Below are positions 20,714-29,505 of a DNA stretch of 64,000 nucleotides, in pieces (position 1 is the stretch's first letter; the number at the start of each line of letters is the position of its first letter). The notes under the pieces were generated by a model, which was not told the DNA's origin, made no database searches, and was given only the letters and a program-made list of their open reading frames with translations. A program made the translations under genes and the position numbers. Source of the stretch: Actinomycetes bacterium (GTDB lineage: Bacteria; Actinomycetota; Acidimicrobiia; Acidimicrobiales; RAAP-2); the NCBI GenBank assembly GCA_021793515.1, contig JAJYSP010000001.1, forward strand, positions 74,533-138,532. Direction: 5' to 3'.

Positions 20714-21720
20714 CACGAGACGTCCGCGAGTGACCAGTTGGGGTCGGCCGAGGCGTCCAGGCGACCGAGCGAGCCCCGCGTGAGGTGCGACAGTCCGGCC
20801 GCCGCGATCATGGCCGCGTTGTCGGTGCACATGGCGAGACTCGGCACGTGGGCGACGACCCCAAACTCTGTGGCGAGGTCGATGACGGCCGCGCGCAGCG
20901 CCGAGTTCGCCGCCACCCCGCCGGCGATCGCGACGCCGGCCACGTCGTAGCGCTCCAGTGCGCGGCGCAGCTTGCGGGTGAGCTGTTCGACCGCGGCGCG
21001 CTGGAAGGCGGCCGCGATGTCGGCGTGGGCGAGGTCGGGTCGCTTCTCACCCGCGCGCACGACCGCCGACTTCAGCCCCGAGAAGGAGAAGTCGAGGTCC
21101 TCACCGGTCATCGAGACCGGCAGGACCAGTGAGGACGCGTCGCCCGCACCGGCCAGGCGGTCGATCGGCGGCCCGCCCGGGTAGCCGAGGCCGAGCCAGC
21201 GCGCCACCTTGTCGTAGGCCTCGCCGGCGGCGTCGTCGATCGTCTCGCCGATGACCTCGTGCACGCCGGGCCCGCGCTGGTAGACGAGCATCGTGTGCCC
21301 GCCCGAGACGAGCAGGGTCAGCACCGGCCAGGCGAGGTCGGGCGTCTCGAGCAGCGGGGCGAAGAGGTGGCCCTCGAGGTGGTTCACCGTCAGCAGTGGC
21401 ACGTCCCAGCTGAGCGCGTAGGCCTTCGCGGCGGCGAGGCCCACGAGCAGCGAGCCGATAAGCCCGGGACCCGCGGTCACCGCCACGGCGTCGATGGCGG
21501 GGTGGCCGACGTCCAGCCCGGCCGACTCGAGCGCGGCGCGCACGACCGGGACGATCGTGGTCACGTGGGCCCGGCCCGCGAGCTCGGGCACGACGCCGCC
21601 GAAGTGGTGGTGCTGGTCGATGGAGGACTCCACGACCGAGCTGTGCACGCGCCACCGGTCGTCCACGACCGCGGCCGCGGTCTCGTCGCAGCTCGTCTCG
21701 ATGCCCAGCACGACGCTCAC
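20713..21720 (-). CDS. tsaD: tRNA N6-threonylcarbamoyladenosine transferase TsaD
   Basis: A 335-residue member of the Kae1/Qri7/TsaD family with the ASKHA fold. It starts VVLGIETSCDETAAAVV and has the metal-binding NHLEGHLFAP (HxxxH), SGGHTMLV and AIAGGVAANSALR. With TsaB and TsaE, both encoded just upstream, it transfers the threonylcarbamoyl group to A37 of ANN-decoding tRNAs. The GTG at 21720 gives the family N-terminus. TsaC/Sua5, which makes the donor, is not in this window. Confidence 0.96.
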   Translation of the reverse strand: MSVVLGIETSCDETAAAVVDDRWRVHSSVVESSIDQHHHFGGVVPELAGRAHVTTIVPVVRAALESAGLDVGHPAIDAVAVTAGPGLIGSLLVGLAAAKAYALSWDVPLLTVNHLEGHLFAPLLETPDLAWPVLTLLVSGGHTMLVYQRGPGVHEVIGETIDDAAGEAYDKVARWLGLGYPGGPPIDRLAGAGDASSLVLPVSMTGEDLDFSFSGLKSAVVRAGEKRPDLAHADIAAAFQRAAVEQLTRKLRRALERYDVAGVAIAGGVAANSALRAAVIDLATEFGVVAHVPSLAMCTDNAAMIAAAGLSHLTRGSLGRLDASADPNWSLADVS

Positions 21721-21740
21721 GACTCCAGCGTAGGCCCGAT

Positions 21741-22208
21741 CTATCCCCTCGCCACGAGGTCGGCCCAGAGCACGAGGGCGTCCTCGTGACTCTTCTCGTA
21801 GTAGTTCTTGCGCACGCCCACCGGCGCGAAGCCGTAGCGCGCGTAGAGGGCCTGGGCGCGGGTGTTGGAGACCGCGACCTCGAGGGTGGCGCGTTTGATG
21901 CCGCGCGCAGCCGCGTCGGCCCAGGCCTCGTCGAGCAGCGACGTCGCCACGCCGCGGCCCTCGACCCCGCGTCGCACCCCGATGGTGTTCACGTGCAACT
22001 CGTCGAGCACGAACATCACGCCGAGGTAGCCGATCACGACCCCGCCCTCGACGGCGACCGTGTAGCGGCGCGTCGCGACGTTGCCGAGCTCGTCGAGCAG
22101 CATCCCGCGCGACCACGGCTCGGGGAACTGCGCCTCCTCGATCTCGAGCAGCGCCGGCACGTCGCGGCGCTCGGCGAGGCGGATCGTCCAGGCCGCGGGC
22201 TCGCTCAT
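21741..22208 (-). CDS. rimI: Ribosomal protein bS18 N-acetyltransferase (RimI) family
   Basis: A 155-residue GNAT acetyltransferase. The acetyl-CoA pyrophosphate loop is GVRRGVEGRGVATSLL and the C-terminal ALYARYGFAPVGVRKNYY is characteristic of RimI. It sits between tsaB and tsaD, the usual place of rimI in actinobacteria, and its ATG overlaps the tsaB stop as ATGA. The physiological target (uS18 alanine in enterobacteria) is less certain outside Proteobacteria. Confidence 0.9.
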   Translation of the reverse strand: MSEPAAWTIRLAERRDVPALLEIEEAQFPEPWSRGMLLDELGNVATRRYTVAVEGGVVIGYLGVMFVLDELHVNTIGVRRGVEGRGVATSLLDEAWADAAARGIKRATLEVAVSNTRAQALYARYGFAPVGVRKNYYEKSHEDALVLWADLVARG

Positions 22209-22873
22209 CGAGCGTCGCGCGTCACGAAGTTCGCAACCGCGTCCGCCTCGCGCAGGTAGAGCGGCGCGACCGGTCCCGGCTCGCGCCCGGCGAGGTCGAG
22301 CGCGGCGAGGGTCGGTGGCACGCTGAGCGGGTGCAGCGTGCCATTGGGCACGGCCGCGAAGTCGCGTTCGTAGCGCGCCACCCCGTCGCCGCAGAAGGTC
22401 ACCGCGGCACCGTTGGTGGCCCAGGCGATCACCACGTCGCGCGGCCGTTCGACGGCGGGCTCGCTCTCGGCCGTGACCTCGTCGGCGAGCTCGAAGCGCT
22501 GGGTGAAGACCTCGCCACGGCGTCCGTCGACGACAGCCATGAGGCGCCCGCGCACGCCCGCCTCATGCGCCCCGTGGGCGAGCAACTCGAGCGAGGTCAC
22601 CCCGACGAGACCGGCCCCCGTCGCGTCGGCGAGGGCGAAGGCCGTGGCGAGTCCGACGCGTAGTCCCGTGAAGAGACCCGGGCCGCGGTCCACGACGATT
22701 CTCTCGAGGTCACCGGCGCGAAGGGCGAAGTCCTCGAGCAGCGCCGCGATACCCGGCGCGAGCACCTCGACGTGGCGCCGGTCGGCCGCGAGCAGTCGCG
22801 CCTCGCGCCGATTCCCGTCGAGCAGCGCGATCGAACAGGCCGTCGTCGCGGTCTCGATGGCGAGCGCCCTCAC
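22205..22873 (-). CDS. tsaB: tRNA threonylcarbamoyladenosine biosynthesis protein TsaB
   Basis: This 222-residue inactive TsaD paralogue begins VRALAIETATTACSIALL and contains the family segment VDRGPGLFTGLRVGLATA and VVDGRRGEVFTQRF. It is the scaffold that bridges TsaD and TsaE in the t6A complex. The GTG start overlaps the tsaE stop as GTGA. The C-terminal LYLREADAV is typical. Confidence 0.94.
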   Translation of the reverse strand: MRALAIETATTACSIALLDGNRREARLLAADRRHVEVLAPGIAALLEDFALRAGDLERIVVDRGPGLFTGLRVGLATAFALADATGAGLVGVTSLELLAHGAHEAGVRGRLMAVVDGRRGEVFTQRFELADEVTAESEPAVERPRDVVIAWATNGAAVTFCGDGVARYERDFAAVPNGTLHPLSVPPTLAALDLAGREPGPVAPLYLREADAVANFVTRDAR

Positions 22874-23340
22874 GACGCCCACCGCGCCATAGCCTCGGCG
22901 CGGTCGCGCGCGCCGGCCCCGTCGACGTCGATGGTGCGCCCCTCGTCCGAGGTCACAGCGATCGAGACCGTCACGACGTCCGCGCCGAAGACGGGGGCCG
23001 CGAGCTCGCCCCACTCGACGACCGCGACGGCCGCCTCTTCGACCAACTCACCGAGGGCGAGGTCGAGGACCTCGTCGAGGCTCGTGACCCGATAGACGTC
23101 GGCGTGGTGCAGGGTCGCGATGCCGCGGTCGTTGTGGCAGCGGTGCTGGCGCACGAGCGTGAACGTCGGGCTCGTCGCGCGCTCGCTCACCCCGAGACCC
23201 CGCGCGAGACCGCGCACGAAGGTGGTCTTGCCCGCGCCGAGCGGCCCCGAGAGCAGCACGACGTCGCCGGGGCGCAGCAGCCGCGCGAACTCCTCGCCCG
23301 CCAACTCGGTGGCGGCGGGACCGACAGTGACGCGGCTCAC
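22870..23340 (-). CDS. tsaE: tRNA threonylcarbamoyladenosine biosynthesis ATPase TsaE
   Basis: A 156-residue P-loop ATPase with Walker A GPLGAGKT (residues 32-39), SPTFTLV, and LHHADVYRV, as in all TsaE proteins. It drives turnover of the TsaBD complex. The GTG start overlaps the preceding glycosylase stop by GTGA. The tail after residue 130 is variable. Confidence 0.95.
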   Translation of the reverse strand: MSRVTVGPAATELAGEEFARLLRPGDVVLLSGPLGAGKTTFVRGLARGLGVSERATSPTFTLVRQHRCHNDRGIATLHHADVYRVTSLDEVLDLALGELVEEAAVAVVEWGELAAPVFGADVVTVSIAVTSDEGRTIDVDGAGARDRAEAMARWAS

Positions 23341-23882
23341 GACGCCTCCAAGAAGGTGCGCACGACGCGCAGGTCGGCGCGCATCACCGCCACCAGCGCG
23401 GGGTCACGCAGCGCCGCGGCCGGGTGGTAGGTGGCGATGCCCGTGGCGTCGCCGAGGTGACGCGCGCGCCCGTGCACGGCCGACATCGACAGGGTCGCTC
23501 CGAGCACCTCGCGCGCCGCGGTCAGGCCGAGCGCGAGCGTGACGCGCGGCGCGAGCTCCGCGAGCTGGGCCTCGAGCCAGGGCCGACAGGCCTCGAGCTC
23601 GTCACGCGCCGGCGTGCGATTCGCCGGTGGGCGGCACTTGACGGTGTTGGTGACGTAGCACTGCTCCCGCGAGAGCCCGACCTCCTCCTCGATCAACGTA
23701 AAGAGCAGCTGACCGCTACGGCCGATGAAGGGGGCGCCGCCCTCGTCCTCCTGGCGACCCGGCGCCTCGCCTACGAGCAGCAACACGGCGTCGTTCGGCC
23801 CGGTGCCAATCACTACGCGCGTGCGCGTCGCACTGAGCCGACAGCGCGTGCAGCTCGAGAGGGCCGCGACATCAAGGGCCAT
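23337..23882 (-). CDS. Family 4 uracil-DNA glycosylase (iron-sulfur)
   Basis: The 181-residue enzyme has the family 4 motif A GEAPGRQEDEGGAPFIGRSG and the motif B-like TYHPAA near the end. Cysteines C11, C14, C83 and C99 are positioned to hold a 4Fe-4S cluster (CTRC, KCRPP, EACRPW). It removes uracil from DNA, the first step of base excision repair, and tolerates heat in many relatives. Its ATG directly follows the alr stop (TAG ATG). Confidence 0.92.
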   Translation of the reverse strand: MALDVAALSSCTRCRLSATRTRVVIGTGPNDAVLLLVGEAPGRQEDEGGAPFIGRSGQLLFTLIEEEVGLSREQCYVTNTVKCRPPANRTPARDELEACRPWLEAQLAELAPRVTLALGLTAAREVLGATLSMSAVHGRARHLGDATGIATYHPAAALRDPALVAVMRADLRVVRTFLEAS

Positions 23883-25034
23883 CTAGTCCACCAGCACCCG
23901 CGGCACCCGCGCCCCGATGCCACAGAGGATCTCCCAGGTGATCGTGCCGGCCAGGCGGGCCCACTCGTCAGCGCTAATGGTCTCGTCGCCCTGGCGCCCG
24001 AGCAGCACGACGTCGTCACCGACGTTGACCGTGTCGTCACCGACGTCGATGAGCAGCTGGTCCATCGTGACCGTGCCCGCGAGCGGGTAGCGTCGCGCGC
24101 CGATGAGCACGTCGGCGCCGGCCTCGAAGAGTCGCCGGGGGTAGCCGTCGGCGTAGCCGAAGGGCACCGTCACCACCGTCGCCGCGCGCTCGAGGGGGCG
24201 GCGCCGGCCGTAGCTCGGGCGCTCCCCGGCCTCGAGCCGCCTCGCCGCCACGACCTGGGCGCGCAAGGTCAGGGCCGGTTCGAGGGTCACGCCCGCGTCG
24301 GCGAGGGTCACCCCAAGCCAGGGGTCGGGCAGGTAGCCGTAGAGCGCGAGTCCGACGCGCGCCATCGAGAGCCGCGAGGCGGGGTAGCCAATGGCGCCCG
24401 CGGAGTTCGCCGCGTGCACGACGCGCGGGTGCACGCCGCGCGCGCCCAGGCGCGCGATGACCCCCTCGAAGATGGCCAACTGCTCGCGCGTGAAGGCGCG
24501 GTCCTCCTCGCTCGGGCCGTCCGCGGTCGAGAAGTGGGTGTAGACACCCTCGAGGTCGATGGCCGAGGACGCGAGCAACACGTCTACGACGTCGTCGACG
24601 AGTTCGGGTGGCACGCCCATGCGGTGCATGCCGGTGTCGATCTTCACGTGGACCCGGTGCAGGCCGCCGAGTCGCTCGGCCGCGGCGACCGCGTGGCGCG
24701 CGCCGGCAACCGAGCCCACCGTGAGACTGAGCGAGTGGCTCAGCGCGTCCGGGATCGTCTCGGGCGGGATCTCGGCGAGCAGCAAGATGGGCGCGGAGAC
24801 CCCGCTGCCGCGCAGTTCGATGCCCTCGTCGACGATGGCGACGGCGAGGGCGTGGGCGCCGCCATCCAAGGCCGCTCGCGCCGCCAGCGGCGCGCCGTGG
24901 CCGTAGCCGTTGGCCTTGACGACGGCGCAGAGCTTGGTCTCACCGAGCACGCGCTGTAAAGCCGCGATGTTGTGGGCGAGCGCCGATCGCGAGATCTCGG
25001 CCCAGGCCGGCCGGCGCACGCCCTCAACTGGCAT
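23883..25034 (-). CDS. alr: Alanine racemase
   Basis: The 383-residue PLP enzyme has the Schiff-base lysine K40 in AVVKANGYGHG, the modified-lysine site K131 in VKIDTGMHRMG, and the second catalytic base Y275 in GERPSYGRR, plus VTMDQLLIDVGD. It makes D-alanine for peptidoglycan. Its start overlaps the end of acpS by 11 bases. Lying between acpS and the glycosylase, it belongs to the same long operon as glmS and glmM, which also make wall precursors. Confidence 0.95.
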   Translation of the reverse strand: MPVEGVRRPAWAEISRSALAHNIAALQRVLGETKLCAVVKANGYGHGAPLAARAALDGGAHALAVAIVDEGIELRGSGVSAPILLLAEIPPETIPDALSHSLSLTVGSVAGARHAVAAAERLGGLHRVHVKIDTGMHRMGVPPELVDDVVDVLLASSAIDLEGVYTHFSTADGPSEEDRAFTREQLAIFEGVIARLGARGVHPRVVHAANSAGAIGYPASRLSMARVGLALYGYLPDPWLGVTLADAGVTLEPALTLRAQVVAARRLEAGERPSYGRRRPLERAATVVTVPFGYADGYPRRLFEAGADVLIGARRYPLAGTVTMDQLLIDVGDDTVNVGDDVVLLGRQGDETISADEWARLAGTITWEILCGIGARVPRVLVD

Positions 25035-25398
25035 CGTCGCTCCCGACGACCATCGCGATCGCGCTCAGGTCACTGTGGGTGAGCGAGACGTGGAAGTGGG
25101 TCACACCGCGACGGGCCGCGAGTTCGGCGGCGGCCCCGTGGACGGCGATGGTCGGTGCACCGCTCGCGAGGCGCACCACCTCGATCGACTGCCAGGGCAC
25201 TGAGCCGACCCCGACCCCAAGGGTCTTCATGACGGCCTCCTTAGCGGCGAATCGAGCCGCCAGCCGCTCGGTCTTGGCGCGCGCGTCGCGTTGCTCACCC
25301 TCGGTGAAGAGACGCCCCACGATCCGCGGGCGACGCGTGATGGCGAGCTGGAAGCGCGCCACGTCCACCACGTCGACCCCCACACCACGAACGCCCAC
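25024..25398 (-). CDS. acpS: Holo-[acyl-carrier-protein] synthase
   Basis: A 124-residue AcpS with the two magnesium/CoA motifs: GVGVDVVDVARF (D9) and RFAAKEAVMKTLG (E54). The C-terminal HFHVSLTHSDLSAIAMVV is the usual ending. It attaches 4'-phosphopantetheine to acyl carrier protein. The GTG start overlaps the glmS stop by one base (TAGTG). Confidence 0.94.
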   Translation of the reverse strand: MGVRGVGVDVVDVARFQLAITRRPRIVGRLFTEGEQRDARAKTERLAARFAAKEAVMKTLGVGVGSVPWQSIEVVRLASGAPTIAVHGAAAELAARRGVTHFHVSLTHSDLSAIAMVVGSDDAS

Positions 25399-27239
25399 TA
25401 TTCGACCGTCACCGTCTTGGCGAGGTTGCGCGGTCGGTCGACGTTGCGTCCGAGTCCCCGGGCCGTCGCGTAGGCGAAGAGCTGCAGCGCCACGATGTCG
25501 ACCATCGGCGAGAACATCGGTTCGGTGGCCGGCACGCGCAAGACGTAGTCCGCGACGGACTCGATCGTCTCGTCGTCGTCGGTCGCCACCGCGACGACCG
25601 TCGCGCCCCGGGCCTTCACCTCGGCCAGGTTCGACAGCAGCTTCTCGTGCAGGGCGAGGTCCGTCGCGACCGCGACGACGACGACGCCGGGCTCGATCAG
25701 CGCGAGTGGTCCGTGCTTGAGCTCGCCGGCCGGGTAACCCTCGGCGTGGCGATACGAGATCTCCTTCAGCTTGAGCGCCCCCTCGAGGGCCGTCGGGAAG
25801 CCCACGTGACGACCGAGGAAGAAGAAGTCGCGCGCGTCGAGCAGGGCCGTGGCGACTTCGGTGACCGCGTCGCGACGCCCGAGCGCCTTGTCGACGAGGG
25901 CGCCCACGGCGCCGAGCCCACGCACCAGCGCGTCGATCTCGGGCTCACCGAGGGTCTGGCGCAGTTGGGCGAGGCGCAGCGCCAGCAGCTCGAGGGCCGC
26001 CACTTGGGCGACGAAGGACTTTGTCGAGGCGACCGAGACCTCGAGCCCCGCGCGGGTGTAGATCACGGCGTCGGCCTCGCGCGCGAGACTCGAGTCGACG
26101 ATGTTCGAAATCGCCACGACGCGGGCCCCGCGACGCTTGGCTTCGCGCACCGCCTGGATCGTGTCGATGGTCTCCCCGCTCTGGGAGACGCCGATGACGA
26201 GCGTGCCGATCTCCACGACCGGGTCGCGGTAGCGGTACTCACTGGCGATGTCGACCTCGACGCTCAGCCGGGCCCAGCGCTCGATCGCGTACTTCGCGAC
26301 AAGCGCCGCGTGGTGCGACGTGCCGGCCGCCACCAGCACGACCCGCTTCACCGCGCGCAACTCGTCGTCGCTCACGCGCAGCTCGTCGAAGGTGATCGTC
26401 CCGTCGGGGCGACGTCGATCGAGCAGCGTCGCGCGCAACGCGTCGGGCTGCTCGAGGATCTCCTTGGTCATGAAGTCGTCGTGGCCACCCTTCTCGGCGG
26501 TCTCGAGGTCCCAGTCGATGGTCAGCTGGCGCAGGCGCACCGGTGCGCCCTCGAGGTCCACGGCGCGAAAGCCCTCGGGCCCGAGGCGCACAACCTCGTC
26601 GTCGTTGACCGCGTAGAAGGCACTCGCGCGATCCAGGATCGCCGGGATGTCGCTCGCGAGGTAGGTCACCCCGGCCGCGGTGCCAACCACCAGGGGTGAG
26701 ATTCGCCGCGCGGCGACGATGACGTCGGACTCGGTGGCGTCCATCGCGGCGAGCGCGAAGGCACCACGGACGACCCCGAGGGCTTCGCGAACCGCGTCGA
26801 GCAGCTCGAGCCCGCGGCCGCGGGCCTCTTCGATCAGGTGGGCGAGGACCTCGGAGTCGGTCACCGAGGTGAAGACGTGACCGCGGGCCTCGAGGTCGGC
26901 CTTCAACTCGGTGTGGTTCTCGATGATGCCGTTGTGGATGATGGCGACGTTGCCCGAGCAGTCGAGGTGGGGGTGGGCGTTGACGGCTTCGGGGGCGCCG
27001 TGGGTGGCCCATCGCGTGTGACCGATACCCGAGCGGAACCCCGCGGGGGCGCCGTCACAGGCCAGACGCAGCGCGGCGACCGATTCGGTCCCGTCCGCGC
27101 AGCGCGCCCGCCAGGTCTCGCCGGGACGCACGAGTGCGACGCCCGCCGAGTCATAGCCGCGGTACTCCAGTCGCTCGAGGCCGGATAGGAGCGTCGAGAC
27201 GGTGTCGGTATCGCCGACGACCCCGATGATGCCGCACAT
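25398..27239 (-). CDS. glmS: Glutamine-fructose-6-phosphate aminotransferase (isomerising)
   Basis: The 613-residue enzyme starts MCGIIGVVG, with Cys2 as the glutaminase nucleophile after Met removal, then HTRWATHGAP and HNGIIENH. Two SIS domains follow (AAGTSHHAALVAKY; GRHVGFPTALEGALKLKE) and the tail ends PRNLAKTVTVE as in all GlmS. It makes glucosamine 6-phosphate for UDP-GlcNAc. glmM lies 36 bases upstream, so the two successive pathway steps are cotranscribed. No glmS ribozyme-like region is present ahead of it. Confidence 0.97.
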   Translation of the reverse strand: MCGIIGVVGDTDTVSTLLSGLERLEYRGYDSAGVALVRPGETWRARCADGTESVAALRLACDGAPAGFRSGIGHTRWATHGAPEAVNAHPHLDCSGNVAIIHNGIIENHTELKADLEARGHVFTSVTDSEVLAHLIEEARGRGLELLDAVREALGVVRGAFALAAMDATESDVIVAARRISPLVVGTAAGVTYLASDIPAILDRASAFYAVNDDEVVRLGPEGFRAVDLEGAPVRLRQLTIDWDLETAEKGGHDDFMTKEILEQPDALRATLLDRRRPDGTITFDELRVSDDELRAVKRVVLVAAGTSHHAALVAKYAIERWARLSVEVDIASEYRYRDPVVEIGTLVIGVSQSGETIDTIQAVREAKRRGARVVAISNIVDSSLAREADAVIYTRAGLEVSVASTKSFVAQVAALELLALRLAQLRQTLGEPEIDALVRGLGAVGALVDKALGRRDAVTEVATALLDARDFFFLGRHVGFPTALEGALKLKEISYRHAEGYPAGELKHGPLALIEPGVVVVAVATDLALHEKLLSNLAEVKARGATVVAVATDDDETIESVADYVLRVPATEPMFSPMVDIVALQLFAYATARGLGRNVDRPRNLAKTVTVE

Positions 27240-27275
27240 AGAGCCAGCCTACTCGGGGGTCCGCGACCGGCTTTT

Positions 27276-28571
27276 CTAGGCGACGAAGGCCGCGCGCAGC
27301 GCCGACGTGAACTCGTCGACGAACCCGGCCTCGAGGGCCTCGACCATCACCCGCACCACGGGCTCGGTGCCCGAGGGACGCACGACCAGTCGCCAGTCCT
27401 CGTCGGCGAGCGCGTAGCGCGCGACGAGCTCGGTACTCAGGCGTCGCACGACCGCGTCGTCGTAGTCCTCGCGAGCCACGTTCACGAGCGCCTGGGGCAC
27501 GCGGCGCCACGCGGCACTCGCCTGCTCGGCGAGCGGTCCACGGCGCACGATGAGGTCGAGCAGCAGCATCCCCGTGAGCAGACCGTCGCCGGTGGGCGCG
27601 AGCTCACAGAAGATGAGGTGGCCGGACTGCTCGCCGCCGAAGCACCACTGGCGCTCTTCGAGCGCGAGCAGGACGTTGCGGTCCCCCACGTCGGTCTCAA
27701 CGACCTCGAGGGACGCCGCACCGAGCGCGCGACGCAGCCCCAGGTTGGACATCGTGGTCACGACGACGCCCCCACCGAGGGCTCGACGGCTCGCCAAATC
27801 GAGCGCGAACAGGACCATCAGGTCATCGCCGTCGCGCACCGTGCCGGTCGCGTCCACGGCGATGAGCCGGTCAGCGTCGCCGTCGAAGGCGAGCCCGACG
27901 TCCGCGCCGAGTTCGCGCACGCTCGCCACGAGGTCCTCGACGTGGGTGGAGCCGCAGTGCTCGTTGATGTTGGTGCCGTTGGGCGTGTTGTGGATCACGC
28001 TCACGCGCGCGCCACTCGCGCGCAGCAACGCCGGTGCGGCGGCGCTCGCCGCCCCGTTCGCGCAGTCGAGCACGACGTGCAGTGAGCTGAAGTCCCCGGG
28101 CACGAGCGCGCGCAGCAGGTCCACGTAGAGGTCCCGGGCCGCCTCGTCCACCGTGACGTGGCGCTCGAGGTCGTCGGGCGCGGGCGCGGCGGCCTCGAGG
28201 GCCGCGGCGAGCACGGCCTCGGTGCGGTGGTCGAGCTTGGAGCCGCCCGGCCCGAGCACCTTCAGGCCGTTGTCGAAGTAGGGGTTGTGCGAGGCCGAGA
28301 CCACGACGCCCACACTCGCGCGCGCCTTAGCTACGACCGCGACGCCCGGGGTCGGGATGACACCGAGGTCGGTGACCTCGGCCTCGCCGTCCACGAGTCC
28401 GGCCAGCACCGCGGTCGCGAGGACCGGGGAGCTCTCACGGGTGTCGTAGCCGACGACGACCGGGAGGTCGAAGACGGCGGCCACCGCACGACCGAGCCGG
28501 TAGGCGAGGTCAATCGAGACCTCGTCGTAGGCGCGCCCGCGGATACCGTCCGTGCCGAAGTGCACGGCCAC
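27276..28571 (-). CDS. glmM: Phosphoglucosamine mutase
   Basis: A 431-residue alpha-D-phosphohexomutase. It begins VAVHFGTDGIRGRA, has the catalytic serine S94 in VSASHNPY, the metal-binding loop DGDADR, the sugar loop GGEQSGH and the phosphate-binding loop RPSGTEPVVRVM. It converts glucosamine 6-phosphate to glucosamine 1-phosphate. The GTG start is 3 bases after the rpsI stop, so wall-precursor synthesis is linked to the L13-S9 operon, as in many actinobacteria. Confidence 0.96.
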   Translation of the reverse strand: MAVHFGTDGIRGRAYDEVSIDLAYRLGRAVAAVFDLPVVVGYDTRESSPVLATAVLAGLVDGEAEVTDLGVIPTPGVAVVAKARASVGVVVSASHNPYFDNGLKVLGPGGSKLDHRTEAVLAAALEAAAPAPDDLERHVTVDEAARDLYVDLLRALVPGDFSSLHVVLDCANGAASAAAPALLRASGARVSVIHNTPNGTNINEHCGSTHVEDLVASVRELGADVGLAFDGDADRLIAVDATGTVRDGDDLMVLFALDLASRRALGGGVVVTTMSNLGLRRALGAASLEVVETDVGDRNVLLALEERQWCFGGEQSGHLIFCELAPTGDGLLTGMLLLDLIVRRGPLAEQASAAWRRVPQALVNVAREDYDDAVVRRLSTELVARYALADEDWRLVVRPSGTEPVVRVMVEALEAGFVDEFTSALRAAFVA

Positions 28572-28574
28572 GGA

Positions 28575-28964
28575 CTAACGCTTCGAGTACTGAGGAGCCT
28601 TACGGGCCTTCTTGAGGCCGTACTTCTTCGTCTCCTTCTTGCGCGCGTCACGCGTCAAGAGACCAGCCTTCTTCAGGGCCGGGCGAACGGTCTCGTCGAC
28701 CTCGAGCAGGGAGCGGGCGATGCCCAGGCGCAGCGCGCCGGCCTGCCCCGCAACGCCCCCACCCTCGATGGTGGCGTCGATGTCGTAGTTCTGCTGGACG
28801 TCGATGAGTCGCAACGGCTCCATCACCATCTGGCGGTGCGTGGCCGAGGTGAAGTAGTTGTCAAAGGCCCGGTGGTTGATCGTGATGGTGCCGGTGCCGG
28901 GACGCAGGCGTACGCGCGCGACCGCTTCCTTGCGACGTCCGGTGGTCTGGATAGGCGTGGTCAT
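28575..28964 (-). CDS. rpsI: 30S ribosomal protein uS9
   Basis: 129 residues from [20 protein letters not shown] to the invariant C-terminal YSKR, which contacts P-site tRNA. The segment [19 protein letters not shown] is conserved. A longer in-frame opening exists, but the family start ATG at 28964 has a TTAAGGAGA ribosome site 5 bases upstream. It follows rplM by 8 bases. Confidence 0.97.
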   Translation of the reverse strand: MTTPIQTTGRRKEAVARVRLRPGTGTITINHRAFDNYFTSATHRQMVMEPLRLIDVQQNYDIDATIEGGGVAGQAGALRLGIARSLLEVDETVRPALKKAGLLTRDARKKETKKYGLKKARKAPQYSKR

Positions 28965-28972
28965 CAGTCTCC

Positions 28973-29419
28973 TTAACCGCGGCGGATCGCCGAGGTGTCG
29001 AACGGAACAGGTTGCTGGGCCGCGTGCGGGTGCTCGGGACCGGCGTAGACGAAGAGCTTGCCCATCTGGGCGCTGCCGAGACGGTTGTGGGGCACCATGC
29101 CCTTGACCGCGTCGTAGACGAGCGTCGTCGGGTCCTCGGCGAGCAACTTCGCCCACGAGGTCGAGCGCAGGCCACCCGGGTAACCCGAGTGGTGGTACGC
29201 GAACTTCTGGGCCGCCTTGTTGGCCGTCAGGACGACCTTGTCGGCGTTCACGATCACGACGAAGTCGCCGGTGTCCAGGTGCGGCGCGAAGTAGGTCCGG
29301 TGCTTGCCACGCAGCAGCGAGGCGGCGACGGTCGCGATCCGGCCGAGCACTAATCCTTCGGCGTCGATGACGTGCCAGGCACGTGTGATGTCGTTAGCTT
29401 TCGGGCTATAGGTACGCAC
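28973..29419 (-). CDS. rplM: 50S ribosomal protein uL13
   Basis: 148 residues starting with GTG ([21 protein letters not shown]), with [10 protein letters not shown] and [13 protein letters not shown] typical of L13. AAGGAAG precedes the start. It is the first gene of the rplM-rpsI-glmM-glmS-acpS-alr transcription unit and lies directly after a good promoter. Confidence 0.97.
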   Translation of the reverse strand: MRTYSPKANDITRAWHVIDAEGLVLGRIATVAASLLRGKHRTYFAPHLDTGDFVVIVNADKVVLTANKAAQKFAYHHSGYPGGLRSTSWAKLLAEDPTTLVYDAVKGMVPHNRLGSAQMGKLFVYAGPEHPHAAQQPVPFDTSAIRRG

Positions 29420-29463
29420 AGTTCTTCCTTACCAGGCCCCACCGCCACGGCGGGCTCGGGGGA

Positions 29464-29499
29464 CTCTCTAGCCTACAAACTCCAGGGGTCCTGAGGCAA
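29464..29499 (-). promoter_or_regulatory. rplM operon promoter
   Basis: TTGCCT (29494-29499), an 18-base spacer, TAGGCT (29470-29475), then four bases and AGTCC, with AG at 29464-29465. It shares the layout of the infA, rpsL, rplC and rpoB P2 candidates. The predicted leader is about 45 bases. Confidence 0.6.
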
Positions 29500-29505
29500 G
29501 TTGAC

